A stretch of 64,000 nt of DNA from Lachnospiraceae bacterium 28-4 (GTDB taxonomy: Bacteria; Bacillota; Clostridia; Lachnospirales; Lachnospiraceae). A program made the position numbers and the translations under genes. Below the pieces are notes generated by a model. It made no database searches. It had not been told where the DNA came from and worked only from the letters and a program-made list of their open reading frames with translations. Position 1 is the first letter of the stretch, and each line of letters opens with the position of its first letter. The stretch lies in contig KE159598.1 of NCBI GenBank assembly GCA_000403275.2, positions 832,356 to 896,355 of the forward strand, in the 5' to 3' direction. This document shows, in pieces, positions 36,264-45,527 of this stretch.

Positions 36264-38330
36264 ATGTTCAAAGTATTGAGATATTTGAAGAAATCGAAAG
36301 CAGCGGTGGCGGCCATCATAGCGCTTTTGATTTTACAGGCATATTGCGATCTGGCTCTGCCGCAGTTTACGGCTGATATTGTGGATGTGGGCATCGGACA
36401 GGGAGGGATTGAAAACGCCGTGCCGAAACGTATGCGCGGGGAAACGATGGAGAAGCTGGCTTCGCTGATGAAGGAGGAAGAAGCGCTGCTTCGTTCCAGT
36501 TACCGGCAGTTGGAAGACGGTTCCTATGAACTGGCAGCGGAGGAAGAGGCTGTAAGCGGGTTAAGCGAAAGCCTGGAAGAGCCTATGGCAAAGCTTGTGC
36601 TTCTGACCGCATCCGAAGGAACGGATATGGATCTGGAAGGAATGAGCGGTTCCATGATAACGCAGATGGCGGTAAATGGAGTAAAGGCGGAATATGAAGC
36701 TCTTGGGATAAGCACCGCCTCCGTACAGACGGAATATTTGCTCGGGAAAGGCGGGGGGATGCTTGCGCTTTCCGTTTTAATGATGGCGGCGGCTATTTTA
36801 TCGGGATTGTTGTCGGCGCGTACTTCTGCAAAGACCGGCAGGGACTTGAGAGAAAGGGTGTTCCATAAAGTCGTTTCTTTTTCGGATACGGAGATGGACA
36901 GATTTTCTACCGCATCCCTGATTACGAGAAGCACCAACGACATCCAGCAGATACAGATGGTATCGGTGATGCTCCTGCGCATGGTATTATATGCGCCTAT
37001 TGTCGGAGCCGGCGGCGTTATTAAAGTGGTGAATACAAAGACTGGCATGGGATGGATTATTATCGTTGCCGTTCTTTCGATTATGCTGCTCGTGTTTACG
37101 CTGATGCGCATTGCCATGCCGAAATTCAAAATCATGCAGAGCCTGGTGGATAAACTGAATCTGGTATCGCGGGAGATTTTAACGGGGATACCGGTGATCC
37201 GTGCTTTCAGCAGGGAGAAGTTTGAAGAAGAGAGATTTGACAAGGCGAACAGGGAGCTGATGAGAACCCAGCTTTTTACAAACAGGGTTATGACATTTAT
37301 GATGCCGGTTATGATGATGATTATGAACGGCGTGGCGGTGATGATCGTCTGGTTTGGAGCTATGGGAGTGGATGCAGGAAACCTCCAGGTCGGCGATATG
37401 CTTGCATTTATTACATATACAATGCAGATTGTTATGGCGTTCCTTATGATTACGATGATATCCATTATGCTGCCTAGGGCAGGAGTGGCAGCGGAGCGTA
37501 TTGAGGAAGTGCTGCATATGGAAAATTCGATTCACGATAAAGAGGTGACGATGGACGAAAGCCTGAAAGATGTGGAAGGAGTCGTTCGTTTTGAAAAAGT
37601 CAGCTTTAAATATCCGGGGGCCGATGAGAATGCTTTGGAAGAGATCGATTTTGCCGCTTCTCCGGGAGAAACAACAGCGATCATCGGAAGTACGGGATGC
37701 GGCAAATCCACGCTGATCCGACTGATTCCACGTTTCTATGATGTGACGGAGGGCCGGATTACGATCGACGGGATCGATATCAGAGACATATCCCAACATA
37801 AACTGCATGATATGCTGGGATATGTACCGCAGAAGGGCGTTCTTTTTTCCGGCGATATAGAGTCCAATATTAAGTTCGGAGGGGATTTTATTACCGACAG
37901 AGATATGGAAGAGGCGGCCAGGATCGCACAGGCTATGGAATTTATTGAAAGCAAGCCGGAAAAATTTGCCAGCGGAATCTCGCAGGGCGGAACTAATGTT
38001 TCCGGAGGGCAGAAACAAAGGCTGTCCATTGCCAGGGCGATTGCGAAACATCCTAAAATATGCCTGTTTGACGATAGCTTTTCCGCTTTGGATTACAAAA
38101 CGGATGTGACGCTTAGAAAAGCGTTGAGCGAGAAGCTAAGAGATGCAACGGTGATTATTGTGGCGCAGAGGATCAGCACGATCCTTCATGCGGATAAGAT
38201 CATTGTGTTAGATGAGGGAAGGATCGCCGGTATTGGAAGGCACGAAGAACTGCTGGCGTCATGCGGGGCGTATCAGGAAATCGCCCGTTCCCAGCTTTCG
38301 GAAGATGAATTGAAGGGAGGGAGAGCATAA
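36264..38330 (+). CDS. ABC exporter half-transporter, subunit 1
   Basis: 688 aa from the ATG at 36264 (GGAGGAGG upstream, somewhat far). N-terminal transmembrane domain with a large extracytoplasmic insert of about 140 residues after helix 1; ATPase at the C-terminus. Walker A GSTGCGKST near residue 474, signature VSGGQKQR near 579, Walker B KICLFDDSFSALD. The residue after Walker B Asp is another Asp rather than Glu, the usual sign of a degenerate catalytic site in heterodimeric exporters. It pairs with the next gene (overlap at TAATG). The substrate is unknown; multidrug or lipid export is possible. Confidence 0.92.
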   Translation: MFKVLRYLKKSKAAVAAIIALLILQAYCDLALPQFTADIVDVGIGQGGIENAVPKRMRGETMEKLASLMKEEEALLRSSYRQLEDGSYELAAEEEAVSGLSESLEEPMAKLVLLTASEGTDMDLEGMSGSMITQMAVNGVKAEYEALGISTASVQTEYLLGKGGGMLALSVLMMAAAILSGLLSARTSAKTGRDLRERVFHKVVSFSDTEMDRFSTASLITRSTNDIQQIQMVSVMLLRMVLYAPIVGAGGVIKVVNTKTGMGWIIIVAVLSIMLLVFTLMRIAMPKFKIMQSLVDKLNLVSREILTGIPVIRAFSREKFEEERFDKANRELMRTQLFTNRVMTFMMPVMMMIMNGVAVMIVWFGAMGVDAGNLQVGDMLAFITYTMQIVMAFLMITMISIMLPRAGVAAERIEEVLHMENSIHDKEVTMDESLKDVEGVVRFEKVSFKYPGADENALEEIDFAASPGETTAIIGSTGCGKSTLIRLIPRFYDVTEGRITIDGIDIRDISQHKLHDMLGYVPQKGVLFSGDIESNIKFGGDFITDRDMEEAARIAQAMEFIESKPEKFASGISQGGTNVSGGQKQRLSIARAIAKHPKICLFDDSFSALDYKTDVTLRKALSEKLRDATVIIVAQRISTILHADKIIVLDEGRIAGIGRHEELLASCGAYQEIARSQLSEDELKGGRA

Positions 38331-40183
38331 TGAGCGGTGAAAATACGGGACAAAGACGGGGAATGCACCATGGACACGGCCCGGGAGGGCCTATGATGCC
38401 GGGGGAAAAAGCCAGGGATTTTAAAGGAACCACGGGGAAGCTTCTGCGCTACATGGGTTCTTACCGATATGGGCTGATCGCGGTTCTGATATTCGCTATA
38501 GGAGGAACGGCTTTTAATATAGCAGGGCCAAAGATTTTAAGCAAGGCGACCACGGAATTATTCAATGGCCTGATGGCAAAGGTATCGGGAACGGGAGGAA
38601 TCGATTTTGAAAAGATCGGGCGGATTTTGTTGTATTTGCTCGGCGTATATCTCTTAAGCGCTTGCCTTTCCTTCATACAGGGACTGATTATGACGGGAAT
38701 ATCCCAGAAGCTTTGCTATCGTTTCCGCAAAGAGATTTCCATGAAGATTCACAGGATGCCTTTCCGGTATTTTGAATCCAGGACGGTAGGCGAGGTGCTT
38801 TCCAGGATTACCAACGACGTAGATACCCTGGGGCAGAGCCTGAACCAGAGCATCACCCAGTTGATCACATCGGTGACGACGATTATAGGGATACTGATCA
38901 TGATGCTCAGCATCAGCCCGGTTATGACGCTGATCGCTTTGGTAATCCTTCCGGTATCGGGTATGCTGATCGGTATCGTGGTAAAATTTTCCCAGAAATA
39001 TTTTGTGGCGCAGCAGACGTATCTTGGCAAGGTAAACGGACAGGTAGAAGAGGTTTACGGAGGGCATAACATTGTAAAAGCGTTTAACAGGGAGGAACAG
39101 GCGCTGAAGGAATTCAATGAAAATAACGAAGCCCTTTATCAGTCGGCATGGAAGTCGCAGTTTTTATCGGGAATGATGCATCCGATTATGATGTTTGTCG
39201 GAAATCTTGGATATGTGGCGGTAGCGGTAAGCGGCAGCTTCCTGGCGATCAAAGGAACGATCGAAGTGGGGGATATCCAGGCATTTATACAGTATGTAAA
39301 GAATTTTACCCAGCCGATCGTTCAGGTGGCTCAGGTCTCCAATATGCTGCAATCCATGGCGGCCGCGGCGGAGCGAGTGTTTGAATTTCTGGATGAGGAA
39401 GAAGAGGATGTAGAAATCGCCCATCCTGTCCGGCTGGATAAGATCGAAGGGGCAGTCAGCTTTGAACATGTGAAATTCGGCTATCAGGAGGATAAGATCA
39501 TTATCCACGATTTCAGCAGCCGGATAGCGCCCGGCCAGATGGTGGCGATCGTAGGCCCTACCGGCGCAGGAAAGACAACGATGGTAAAGCTTTTGATGCG
39601 TTTTTATGATGTCAATGAAGGAAGCATCCGTGTGGATGGGCATGATATCAGGGAATTTAACAGAAGCGAGCTGCGGGAAGGATTTGGCATGGTGTTACAG
39701 GATACATGGCTGTTTAAGGGGACGATCATGGAAAATATTCGTTACGGGAGGCTGGATGCCACGGATGAAGAAGTGATTGCGGCGGCGAAAGCGGCCCATG
39801 CGCACCGTTTTATCCAGACGCTGCCGGGAGGCTATCAGATGGAACTGAACGAGGATGCCAGCAATGTTTCGCAGGGACAGAAGCAGCTGCTTACCATAGC
39901 CAGGGCGATTCTGGCAGACAACCGGATATTGATCCTGGATGAAGCGACCAGTTCTGTAGATACGAGGACGGAGGCGAGGATACAGAAAGCGATGAACAAT
40001 CTGATGAAGGGACGTACCAGCTTTGTGATTGCCCATAGGCTTTCTACTATACGGGACGCGGACTTGATTCTGGTTATGAAGGACGGGGATATTATCGAAC
40101 AAGGGAACCATGAGCAGCTTTTGGCAAAGAAAGGGTTTTATGCGGAGCTGTATAATTCCCAGTTCGAAGAAGGAACGGCTTAG
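38330..40183 (+). CDS. ABC exporter half-transporter, subunit 2
   Basis: 617 aa. A hydrophilic Gly/His-rich start (residues 1-30) is followed by six helices and the ATPase: Walker A GPTGAGKTT near residue 408, signature VSQGQKQLL near 512, Walker B ILILDEATSSVD with the catalytic Glu present. Having a complete Walker B here and Asp-Asp in the partner suggests one active and one degenerate ATP site, as in TM287/288-type exporters. It ends seven bases from the convergent tmcAL gene with no visible terminator between. Confidence 0.93.
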   Translation: MSGENTGQRRGMHHGHGPGGPMMPGEKARDFKGTTGKLLRYMGSYRYGLIAVLIFAIGGTAFNIAGPKILSKATTELFNGLMAKVSGTGGIDFEKIGRILLYLLGVYLLSACLSFIQGLIMTGISQKLCYRFRKEISMKIHRMPFRYFESRTVGEVLSRITNDVDTLGQSLNQSITQLITSVTTIIGILIMMLSISPVMTLIALVILPVSGMLIGIVVKFSQKYFVAQQTYLGKVNGQVEEVYGGHNIVKAFNREEQALKEFNENNEALYQSAWKSQFLSGMMHPIMMFVGNLGYVAVAVSGSFLAIKGTIEVGDIQAFIQYVKNFTQPIVQVAQVSNMLQSMAAAAERVFEFLDEEEEDVEIAHPVRLDKIEGAVSFEHVKFGYQEDKIIIHDFSSRIAPGQMVAIVGPTGAGKTTMVKLLMRFYDVNEGSIRVDGHDIREFNRSELREGFGMVLQDTWLFKGTIMENIRYGRLDATDEEVIAAAKAAHAHRFIQTLPGGYQMELNEDASNVSQGQKQLLTIARAILADNRILILDEATSSVDTRTEARIQKAMNNLMKGRTSFVIAHRLSTIRDADLILVMKDGDIIEQGNHEQLLAKKGFYAELYNSQFEEGTA

Positions 40184-40190
40184 GGCTGTT

Positions 40191-41438
40191 TTAAAGAATC
40201 ACCAGCTGCCGGGAATATTCGTTGATAAAAGATGCCTGGAATTTGTGGCATGCCACAGAGTCATAAATATGAGCGGAGCGGATGTCGTCTTCCAGCATGG
40301 AGAGTCCTGTTTCATCCAGGAGGGGGGAGGCATCCGCGAGTTTGGAGATCAGGGGAAGGGATGCGTTAGCCTTTAAAATGCCGAACAAGGGGGCTGCTTC
40401 CCGGCGGAAGCCAAGAATACGGGCATAAAAAACATAATCTTTTTCGGTATATTTCTCTGTTTTTTCCGATGTTATGCCAAGAAGAATGTGAGTCAGGCAG
40501 CGGCTGATTCGGGAATGGGTGATTTCCCTGGATTTTAGCAGGCTGCAGAACTGCTCAAAATTTTCGTAATCATACAGGTGTTTCTTTATTTTACCGGATA
40601 GGGAAGTGGTTACGTCCTGGTAATGGGCAAAGCCGTTTTCTTTTTCCAACAGCAGACGGTATTTCAGCATCAGGGAGAAATCGCCGCTGTTTACGGGGAA
40701 GCTCTTTCCGTAAGATGCCTGTAGCAGTTGGAACACGGATGGCGGAACGTGCCGCCGGATACCGGACAGGCCGGAACAGGAACCGATGCTGTCCCGGATG
40801 GCGGAAGCGGAACTAAAGGACATAGAGTCATTCGAGCCATTCAGGGCGCTTTCATGATAGCCGCTTCCTTGTCTTTGAAGAGTGAGAGGAATGATCGGGC
40901 TGTTTCTTTTGAAAAGAGCCTTGATATATTCGATGCCAAGGATATTGTTCGGAGATGTGAGATCGATATCATCCGGGCGGCCGGGAAGGAAGTTTTGCAG
41001 TGCTATACTTCTTGCTTTTGGAAAAGAATGGCCCTTTTTTAATTCTTTTTGCAGTGCGGAGCGGTATTCTTCCGGTTCTTTCAGAAGAACGGACGCGATG
41101 CGGGAGAGCGGTTTTAAGCTGCCGCATTCACTTCCAAAGCAAAGAGAATCCACGGAGCCAAGCCTATCCAGAAGGGATACGGCGCCCATGGCGAAAAACT
41201 CCGCACTTCCTGCGGCATAGACGGCAGGAAGCTCCAGAACAAGATCCGCACCGTTTTGCAAGGCCATTTCGGTGCGGGCATATTTGTGGATAAGGGCCGG
41301 GACTCCGCGCTGCATAAAGTCGCCGCTGATTACGGCAATGATATAGTCCGCGCCGGATATGGCGCGGGTTTGTTCCAGATGGTATCGATGGCCGTTGTGG
41401 AATGGGTTGTATTCTGCGATGACTCCGGTGATTTTCAT
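40191..41438 (-). CDS. tmcAL: tRNA(Met) cytidine acetate ligase
   Basis: 415 aa on the - strand. The start at 41438 is chosen because AGAAAGGAAAC lies upstream and homologues begin KITGVIAEYNPFHNGH, which carries the nucleotidyltransferase HxGH motif; an upstream ATG at 41552 would lie inside the palindrome. Other conserved parts are AVISGDFMQRG, SEFFAMGAV and SPNNILGIEY. It activates acetate to make N4-acetylcytidine at position 34 of elongator tRNA-Met. It is convergent with the ABC exporter and divergent from pta. Confidence 0.92.
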   Translation of the reverse strand: MKITGVIAEYNPFHNGHRYHLEQTRAISGADYIIAVISGDFMQRGVPALIHKYARTEMALQNGADLVLELPAVYAAGSAEFFAMGAVSLLDRLGSVDSLCFGSECGSLKPLSRIASVLLKEPEEYRSALQKELKKGHSFPKARSIALQNFLPGRPDDIDLTSPNNILGIEYIKALFKRNSPIIPLTLQRQGSGYHESALNGSNDSMSFSSASAIRDSIGSCSGLSGIRRHVPPSVFQLLQASYGKSFPVNSGDFSLMLKYRLLLEKENGFAHYQDVTTSLSGKIKKHLYDYENFEQFCSLLKSREITHSRISRCLTHILLGITSEKTEKYTEKDYVFYARILGFRREAAPLFGILKANASLPLISKLADASPLLDETGLSMLEDDIRSAHIYDSVACHKFQASFINEYSRQLVIL

Positions 41439-41501
41439 AAGTTGGTTTTGTTTCCTTTCTGATGATAGGGGAATGGGGAATTGTAAAAGGGTAAGCTGTG
41501 G

Positions 41502-41659
41502 GAATATTCTGACAATATCTTCTGTGAAAATCTTTTTGTGCCATGGAACCAAGACCGCAAAATCATGGAGGCGCTATCGCCGACATGATTTCGCTTTACC
41601 GGGCTTGGTGGAATGTCCGGCACAGTTAGATTTTCACAGAAGATATTGTCAGAATATTC
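41502..41659. repeat. 158-bp palindromic element with 32-bp perfect terminal inverted repeats
   Basis: 41502-41533 and 41628-41659 are perfect reverse complements over 32 bases. The 94-base interior pairs further: TGTGCC/GGCACA, ACCAAG/CTTGGT, AAATCATG/CATGATTT and an apical GGCG/CGCC. It is unrelated in sequence to the 342-355 bp elements. It lies 63 bases upstream of tmcAL and could be its leader structure, a MITE, or an RNA gene. The remaining 41660-41758 is A+T-rich with no recognisable gene. Confidence 0.88.
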
Positions 41660-41758
41660 GGCAAGGTTATTCCTTTTGCAATTACCTATTTTATGACTCT
41701 TTTTAGGGTAACATGATTAGGGATATTGTTCAAATATTATTTATAGTTTTCTGATACA

Positions 41759-42100
41759 GAAATCCATTTTAAAAAGCGCCTTGGCGGCTGGAAACGAAAG
41801 GGGGCTGCGGCGGCAGGAAAAGGGACTGGCCGGGGGCCGGTTTTTTGCTGTTGCGTACAATCAGCTATTTCACTTATGAAATGATCAATAGACAGAGCGA
41901 AACCGCCAGGATGGCGGTTTTAGGGAGCGTAGGCATGGATGCCGTTGCTCCCGGCTCGTCCGGAACCACAATATTGCCCATTTCATTAGTGAAATCTGAT
42001 TGGAAGCTCCAGCAAAAACCGGCCCCCGGCCAGTTCCTTTTCCTGCCGCCGCAGCCCCCTTTCGTTTCCAGCCGCCAAGGCGCTTTTTAAAATGGATTTC
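41759..42100. repeat. Large palindromic element, copy 2 (342 bp)
   Basis: Arms 41759-41850 and 42010-42100 are near-perfect complements (one base of length difference in an A run, one G-U-type difference). The outer ~26 bases and the ~160-base core closely match copy 1 at 31631-31985. The middle of the arms differs strongly between copies yet stays complementary within each copy. In the apical stem, GGACA/TGTCC of copy 1 is replaced by GGCAT/ATGCC here. It is in the same orientation as copy 1, between tmcAL and the pta promoter. Confidence 0.92.
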
Positions 42101-42122
42101 CCCCTTATCCCAGATTTTCATC

Positions 42123-42151
42123 TTGTGCGAAGTACATAAATCTTGTATAAT
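42123..42151 (+). promoter_or_regulatory. Promoter of pta
   Basis: TTGTGC (42123-42128) and TATAAT (42146-42151), 17-base spacer, 33 bases before the start codon and 23 bases after palindromic element copy 2. Confidence 0.75.
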
Positions 42152-42184
42152 TTTGGTTATAAAACCGAAAGGAGTTTGGGGGAC

Positions 42185-43186
42185 ATGGCTTATATTGATA
42201 TTATTAAGGAAAAAGCGAGAAGCGACAGAAAAACGATTGTTCTGCCGGAGACAACGGATAAAAGAACGCTGATTGCCGCTTCCCATATTATTCAGGACGG
42301 CATTGCCAATATTATAATGATAGGAAATGAAGAGAAGATCATGGACGGTGCCGGGTGGCTGGAAGTGGATCTGGATGGGGCGACGATCATTGATCCTTCG
42401 CAGACGGAAAAACTGGACGGATATGTGGAACTTTTGTACGAAACGAGGAAATCCAAAGGAATGACACCGGAAAAGGCAAGGGATGTTCTTTTAAAAGATT
42501 TTCTTACGTTCGGAGTAATGATGGTAAAGGCAAATGATGCGGACGGAATGGTGGCGGGAGCATGCCATGCCACGGCAGAGACGCTTCGGCCCGCATTGCA
42601 GATATTGAAGACAGCCCCCGGCGTGAAACTGGTTTCCGGCTTTTTCCTTATGGATGTGCCTGATTGCAAATTCGGGGATAAGGGAACCTTCCTTTTTGCG
42701 GATTGCGGGTTAAATCAGGATCCGACCCCGGAAGAGTTGGCGGCGATTGCGGATACGAGCGCGAAAAGTTTTAAGCAGCTGGTAGGCTCCAAACCAATTA
42801 TTGCCATGCTGTCCCATTCCACAAAGGGAAGCGCGAAACATCCCCTTGTAGATAAAGTGGTGGAGGCGACGCGGATTGCCCATGAGCAGTATCCTCATCT
42901 GCTGCTGGACGGAGAATTGCAGACCGACGCCGCCCTGGTTCCACAGGTAGCCAAATCCAAAGCGCCCGGCAGCGAAGTGGCAGGAAAAGCAAACGTATTG
43001 ATTTTCCCGAATCTGGACTGCGGAAATATCGGCTATAAGCTGGTGCAGAGGCTGGCAAAAGCGGAAGCCTACGGCCCCATGCTGCAGGGGATTTCGAAAC
43101 CGGTAAACGATCTGTCCCGCGGGTGTTCCTGGGAGGATATCGTAGGCGTAGTTGCCCTGACTGCGGTACAGGCGCAGCTGGCATAG
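42185..43186 (+). CDS. pta: Phosphate acetyltransferase
   Basis: 333 aa. Start at 42185 after AAAGGAG. Family segments include IVLPETTDKRTL, GMTPEKARDVL, MVAGACHATAETLRPALQI, DCGLNQDPTPEELAAIA and FPNLDCGNIGYKLVQRL. It interconverts acetyl-CoA and acetyl phosphate, normally with acetate kinase for ATP production. ackA is not adjacent here, unlike in many relatives; a DUF177-rpmF unit with its own promoter follows. Confidence 0.97.
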   Translation: MAYIDIIKEKARSDRKTIVLPETTDKRTLIAASHIIQDGIANIIMIGNEEKIMDGAGWLEVDLDGATIIDPSQTEKLDGYVELLYETRKSKGMTPEKARDVLLKDFLTFGVMMVKANDADGMVAGACHATAETLRPALQILKTAPGVKLVSGFFLMDVPDCKFGDKGTFLFADCGLNQDPTPEELAAIADTSAKSFKQLVGSKPIIAMLSHSTKGSAKHPLVDKVVEATRIAHEQYPHLLLDGELQTDAALVPQVAKSKAPGSEVAGKANVLIFPNLDCGNIGYKLVQRLAKAEAYGPMLQGISKPVNDLSRGCSWEDIVGVVALTAVQAQLA

Positions 43187-43205
43187 CGTTTTTATACAAA
43201 ATATC

Positions 43206-43234
43206 TTGACAAACCTATATTCGACAGGTATAAT
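43206..43234 (+). promoter_or_regulatory. Promoter of the DUF177-rpmF unit
   Basis: Perfect TTGACA (43206-43211) and TATAAT (43229-43234) boxes with a 17-base spacer. The promoter also proves that the in-frame ATG at 43206 cannot be the start of the next gene. Confidence 0.9.
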
Positions 43235-43265
43235 TGACGGAGTGCAAAATAATAAGGAGCCAGCT

Positions 43266-43796
43266 ATGTTAATAAACCTAACCGATGTGTTGACATCCGA
43301 AGGAAAAGAAGAGAGGCTTCAGGCGGAAGTGGAACTAACGGATATTCATTGTAAGATGGGAGATTTCCCCATTTTGGAAAAAACTCCGCTGAACCTTACT
43401 TTAAAAAATCTTGGAGTGAATAAGGCATCTATTGAGGGCAGGATGGAATTAGTGCTTGCGATGAACTGCGACCGCTGTCTGAAAGATGTCCATCAGAAGA
43501 TAGCTTTTCATTTCGTGAGAGAGGCAGAAGGGCCGGATGCATATCAGGAAAGGGAAAAAGATGACGAGCAGAATTTTATGCTTGGTTATCAGCTTGATGT
43601 AGATGGATTGATCAAAAATGAATGCCTTATGAACTTGCCGACGAAGGTTTTATGCAAACCGGACTGCAAGGGAATTTGTATCAAGTGCGGAAAAGACTTG
43701 AATACGGGAGAGTGCGGATGCGATACTTTTGTGCCAGATCCGAGAATGGCAGGAATTAAAGATATTTTTAATGCAGCAAAATCCGAGGCGGAATGA
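43266..43796 (+). CDS. DUF177 (YceD) family protein
   Basis: 176 aa, start at 43266 with AAGGAG upstream and a consensus promoter. The family almost always precedes rpmF. In this protein two Cys clusters (MNCDRC near residue 70; CKPDCKGICIKCG and CGC near the C-terminus) look like metal-binding sites. In E. coli and plants, relatives affect 23S rRNA accumulation; the molecular role is not settled. Confidence 0.92.
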   Translation: MLINLTDVLTSEGKEERLQAEVELTDIHCKMGDFPILEKTPLNLTLKNLGVNKASIEGRMELVLAMNCDRCLKDVHQKIAFHFVREAEGPDAYQEREKDDEQNFMLGYQLDVDGLIKNECLMNLPTKVLCKPDCKGICIKCGKDLNTGECGCDTFVPDPRMAGIKDIFNAAKSEAE

Positions 43797-43852
43797 TGCA
43801 ATGCAGAAAAATCCGCTAAGAATGAATTCGATACAAAAAGGGAGGTGTAACG

Positions 43853-44032
43853 ATGTCTATTTGTCCCAAGAATAAATCTTCCAAATCAAGAAGAGATAAA
43901 AGAAGAGCAAATTGGAAAATGAGCGCTCCTGCATTGGTAAAATGCAGCAAATGCGGCGCATTAATGATGCCTCACCGCGTTTGCAAAAAGTGCGGCTCAT
44001 ACAACAAAAAAGAGATCATCACGGTTGAATAA
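43853..44032 (+). CDS. rpmF: Ribosomal protein bL32
   Basis: 59 aa, beginning MSICPKNKSSKSRRDKRRAN, with a four-Cys zinc ribbon (KCSKCG and CKKCG). GGAGGTG lies six bases upstream. It follows DUF177 as in most bacteria and ends at a terminator. Confidence 0.97.
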   Translation: MSICPKNKSSKSRRDKRRANWKMSAPALVKCSKCGALMMPHRVCKKCGSYNKKEIITVE

Positions 44033-44040
44033 TGAAAAAT

Positions 44041-44070
44041 AAAGGCTTTCCTAAATGGAAGGCCTTTTTT
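44041..44070 (+). terminator. Terminator after rpmF
   Basis: AAAGGCTTTCC pairs with GGAAGGCCTTT (one T-G), loop TAAAT, followed by T. Confidence 0.9.
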
Positions 44071-44093
44071 CATGGGCAACATAAAAAAATAAC

Positions 44094-44122
44094 TTGATTT
44101 TTAGATAGGGGTTTAGTATATT
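44094..44122 (+). promoter_or_regulatory. Promoter of plsX
   Basis: TTGATT (44094-44099) and TATATT (44117-44122) with a 17-base spacer, 26 bases before the start codon. No FapR-like operator is recognised. Confidence 0.65.
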
Positions 44123-44147
44123 AAAGAAAGGTATTAGGAGGTTTATC

Positions 44148-45161
44148 ATGTCAGAAATGGTAAAAGTTGCTGTCGATGCGATGGGCGGGGATAACGCTCC
44201 GCTGGAGATTGTAAAAGGAGCGGTGGAAGCCGCCAATGAGAACAGCAAAGTAAAAGTGTGCCTGGTAGGCGCGGAAGATATTATAAAAAAAGAATTGAAG
44301 AAATATACTTATAAAAAAGAGCAGGTGGAAGTCGTCAACGCGACGGAAGTGATTGAAACGGCGGAACCGCCGGTTATGGCGATCCGCAAAAAGAAAGATT
44401 CTTCCATCGTAAAGGCATTGCAGCTCGTAAAATCCGGGGAATGCGATGCTTACGTATCGGCGGGAAGCACCGGAGCAACATTGGTAGGCGGACAGGTGAT
44501 CGTAGGAAGGCTCAAAGGCGTGGAACGCCCTCCGCTGGCGCCGCTTATTCCTACGAACCGGGGAGTTGCTCTGCTGATAGACTGCGGGGCCAATGTGGAT
44601 GCAAGGCCGTCCCATCTGGTGCAGTTTGCGAAGATGGGCAGCGTATACATGGAAAGCGTGATGAAGATAAAAAATCCGAGAGTGGCGATCGTCAATATCG
44701 GTGCCGAAGAGGACAAAGGAAATGCACTGGTAAAAGAAACCTTTCCGCTGTTGAAAGACTGCCCGGATATTAATTTTATAGGAAGCATCGAAGCGAGGGA
44801 TATCCCTTTCGGGCATGCGGACGTTATTGTATGCGAAGCGTTTGTGGGCAATGTTATACTAAAGCTGTATGAAGGAGTGGGCGGTGCGCTGATTAAAAAA
44901 GTAAAGGAAGGGCTGATGACCTCTCTGCGGAGCAAAGCAGGGGCATTCCTGGTAAAACCTGCGCTGAAGGAGACTCTGAAAGTTTTTGATCTGGAACAGT
45001 ATGGCGGAGCGCCACTTTTGGGGCTGAAGGGGCTGGTAGTAAAGACCCACGGAAGTTCTAAGGCGATTGAGATCAAAAATTCTGTTCTTCAATGCGTCAC
45101 GTTTAAGGAACAGAAGATTAATGATAAAATAAAAGAAAAAATTACTTTGGAAGATGAATAA
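44148..45161 (+). CDS. plsX: Phosphate acyltransferase PlsX
   Basis: 337 aa. It makes acyl phosphate from acyl-ACP for phospholipid synthesis. The start VAVDAMGGDNAP is diagnostic; YVSAGSTGATL, LIDCGANVDARPSHL and FVGNVILKLYEG are further family segments. An AGGAGG site is present. It is followed by acpP (15-base gap), the protein that carries its substrate. Confidence 0.97.
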   Translation: MSEMVKVAVDAMGGDNAPLEIVKGAVEAANENSKVKVCLVGAEDIIKKELKKYTYKKEQVEVVNATEVIETAEPPVMAIRKKKDSSIVKALQLVKSGECDAYVSAGSTGATLVGGQVIVGRLKGVERPPLAPLIPTNRGVALLIDCGANVDARPSHLVQFAKMGSVYMESVMKIKNPRVAIVNIGAEEDKGNALVKETFPLLKDCPDINFIGSIEARDIPFGHADVIVCEAFVGNVILKLYEGVGGALIKKVKEGLMTSLRSKAGAFLVKPALKETLKVFDLEQYGGAPLLGLKGLVVKTHGSSKAIEIKNSVLQCVTFKEQKINDKIKEKITLEDE

Positions 45162-45176
45162 GAAAGGGCTGTGGAA

Positions 45177-45407
45177 ATGGAATTTGAAAAATTGAAAAAA
45201 GTGATTGCCGAGGTATTGAATGTGGACCCGGAGGAAATTACGATGGAGACGACATTTACAGATGATCTTGGCGCAGATTCCCTGGATGTGTTCCAGATTA
45301 TTATGGGAATTGAAGAAGAATTTGACATTGAGATTCCTGCAGAAGAGGCTGAGAAGATCAGTACGGTGGAAGAGGCGGTTGAATTGATCAAAAGCGCTAA
45401 GAACTAG
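45177..45407 (+). CDS. acpP: Acyl carrier protein
   Basis: 76 aa, acidic. Ser35 in [10 protein letters not shown] receives the 4'-phosphopantetheine arm (Leu-Asp-Val replaces the more common Leu-Asp-Thr/Val). Start ATG at 45177, with AAGGG at a good distance; an in-frame GTG at 45171 is less likely. It lies in the plsX-acpP-rnc order typical of Firmicutes. Confidence 0.96.
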   Translation: MEFEKLKKVIAEVLNVDPEEITMETTFTDDLGADSLDVFQIIMGIEEEFDIEIPAEEAEKISTVEEAVELIKSAKN

Positions 45408-45445
45408 TTACAAAGAGGTAAGCTGCTTCGGTAGCGATTTATCGG

Positions 45446-45467
45446 AAGCCCTTTTCAAGGGCTTTTT
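45446..45467 (+). terminator. Intrinsic terminator between acpP and rnc
   Basis: AAGCCCTT/AAGGGCTT with a TTC loop and a run of five T. It probably lowers rather than abolishes read-through into rnc, since no clear promoter is seen before rnc. Confidence 0.8.
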
Positions 45468-45527
45468 CGATTACAATAAGCTGGCTCGCGAAGCGTGGCA
45501 GCGTTTGTTGTTTATGAGGGAAAGGAT

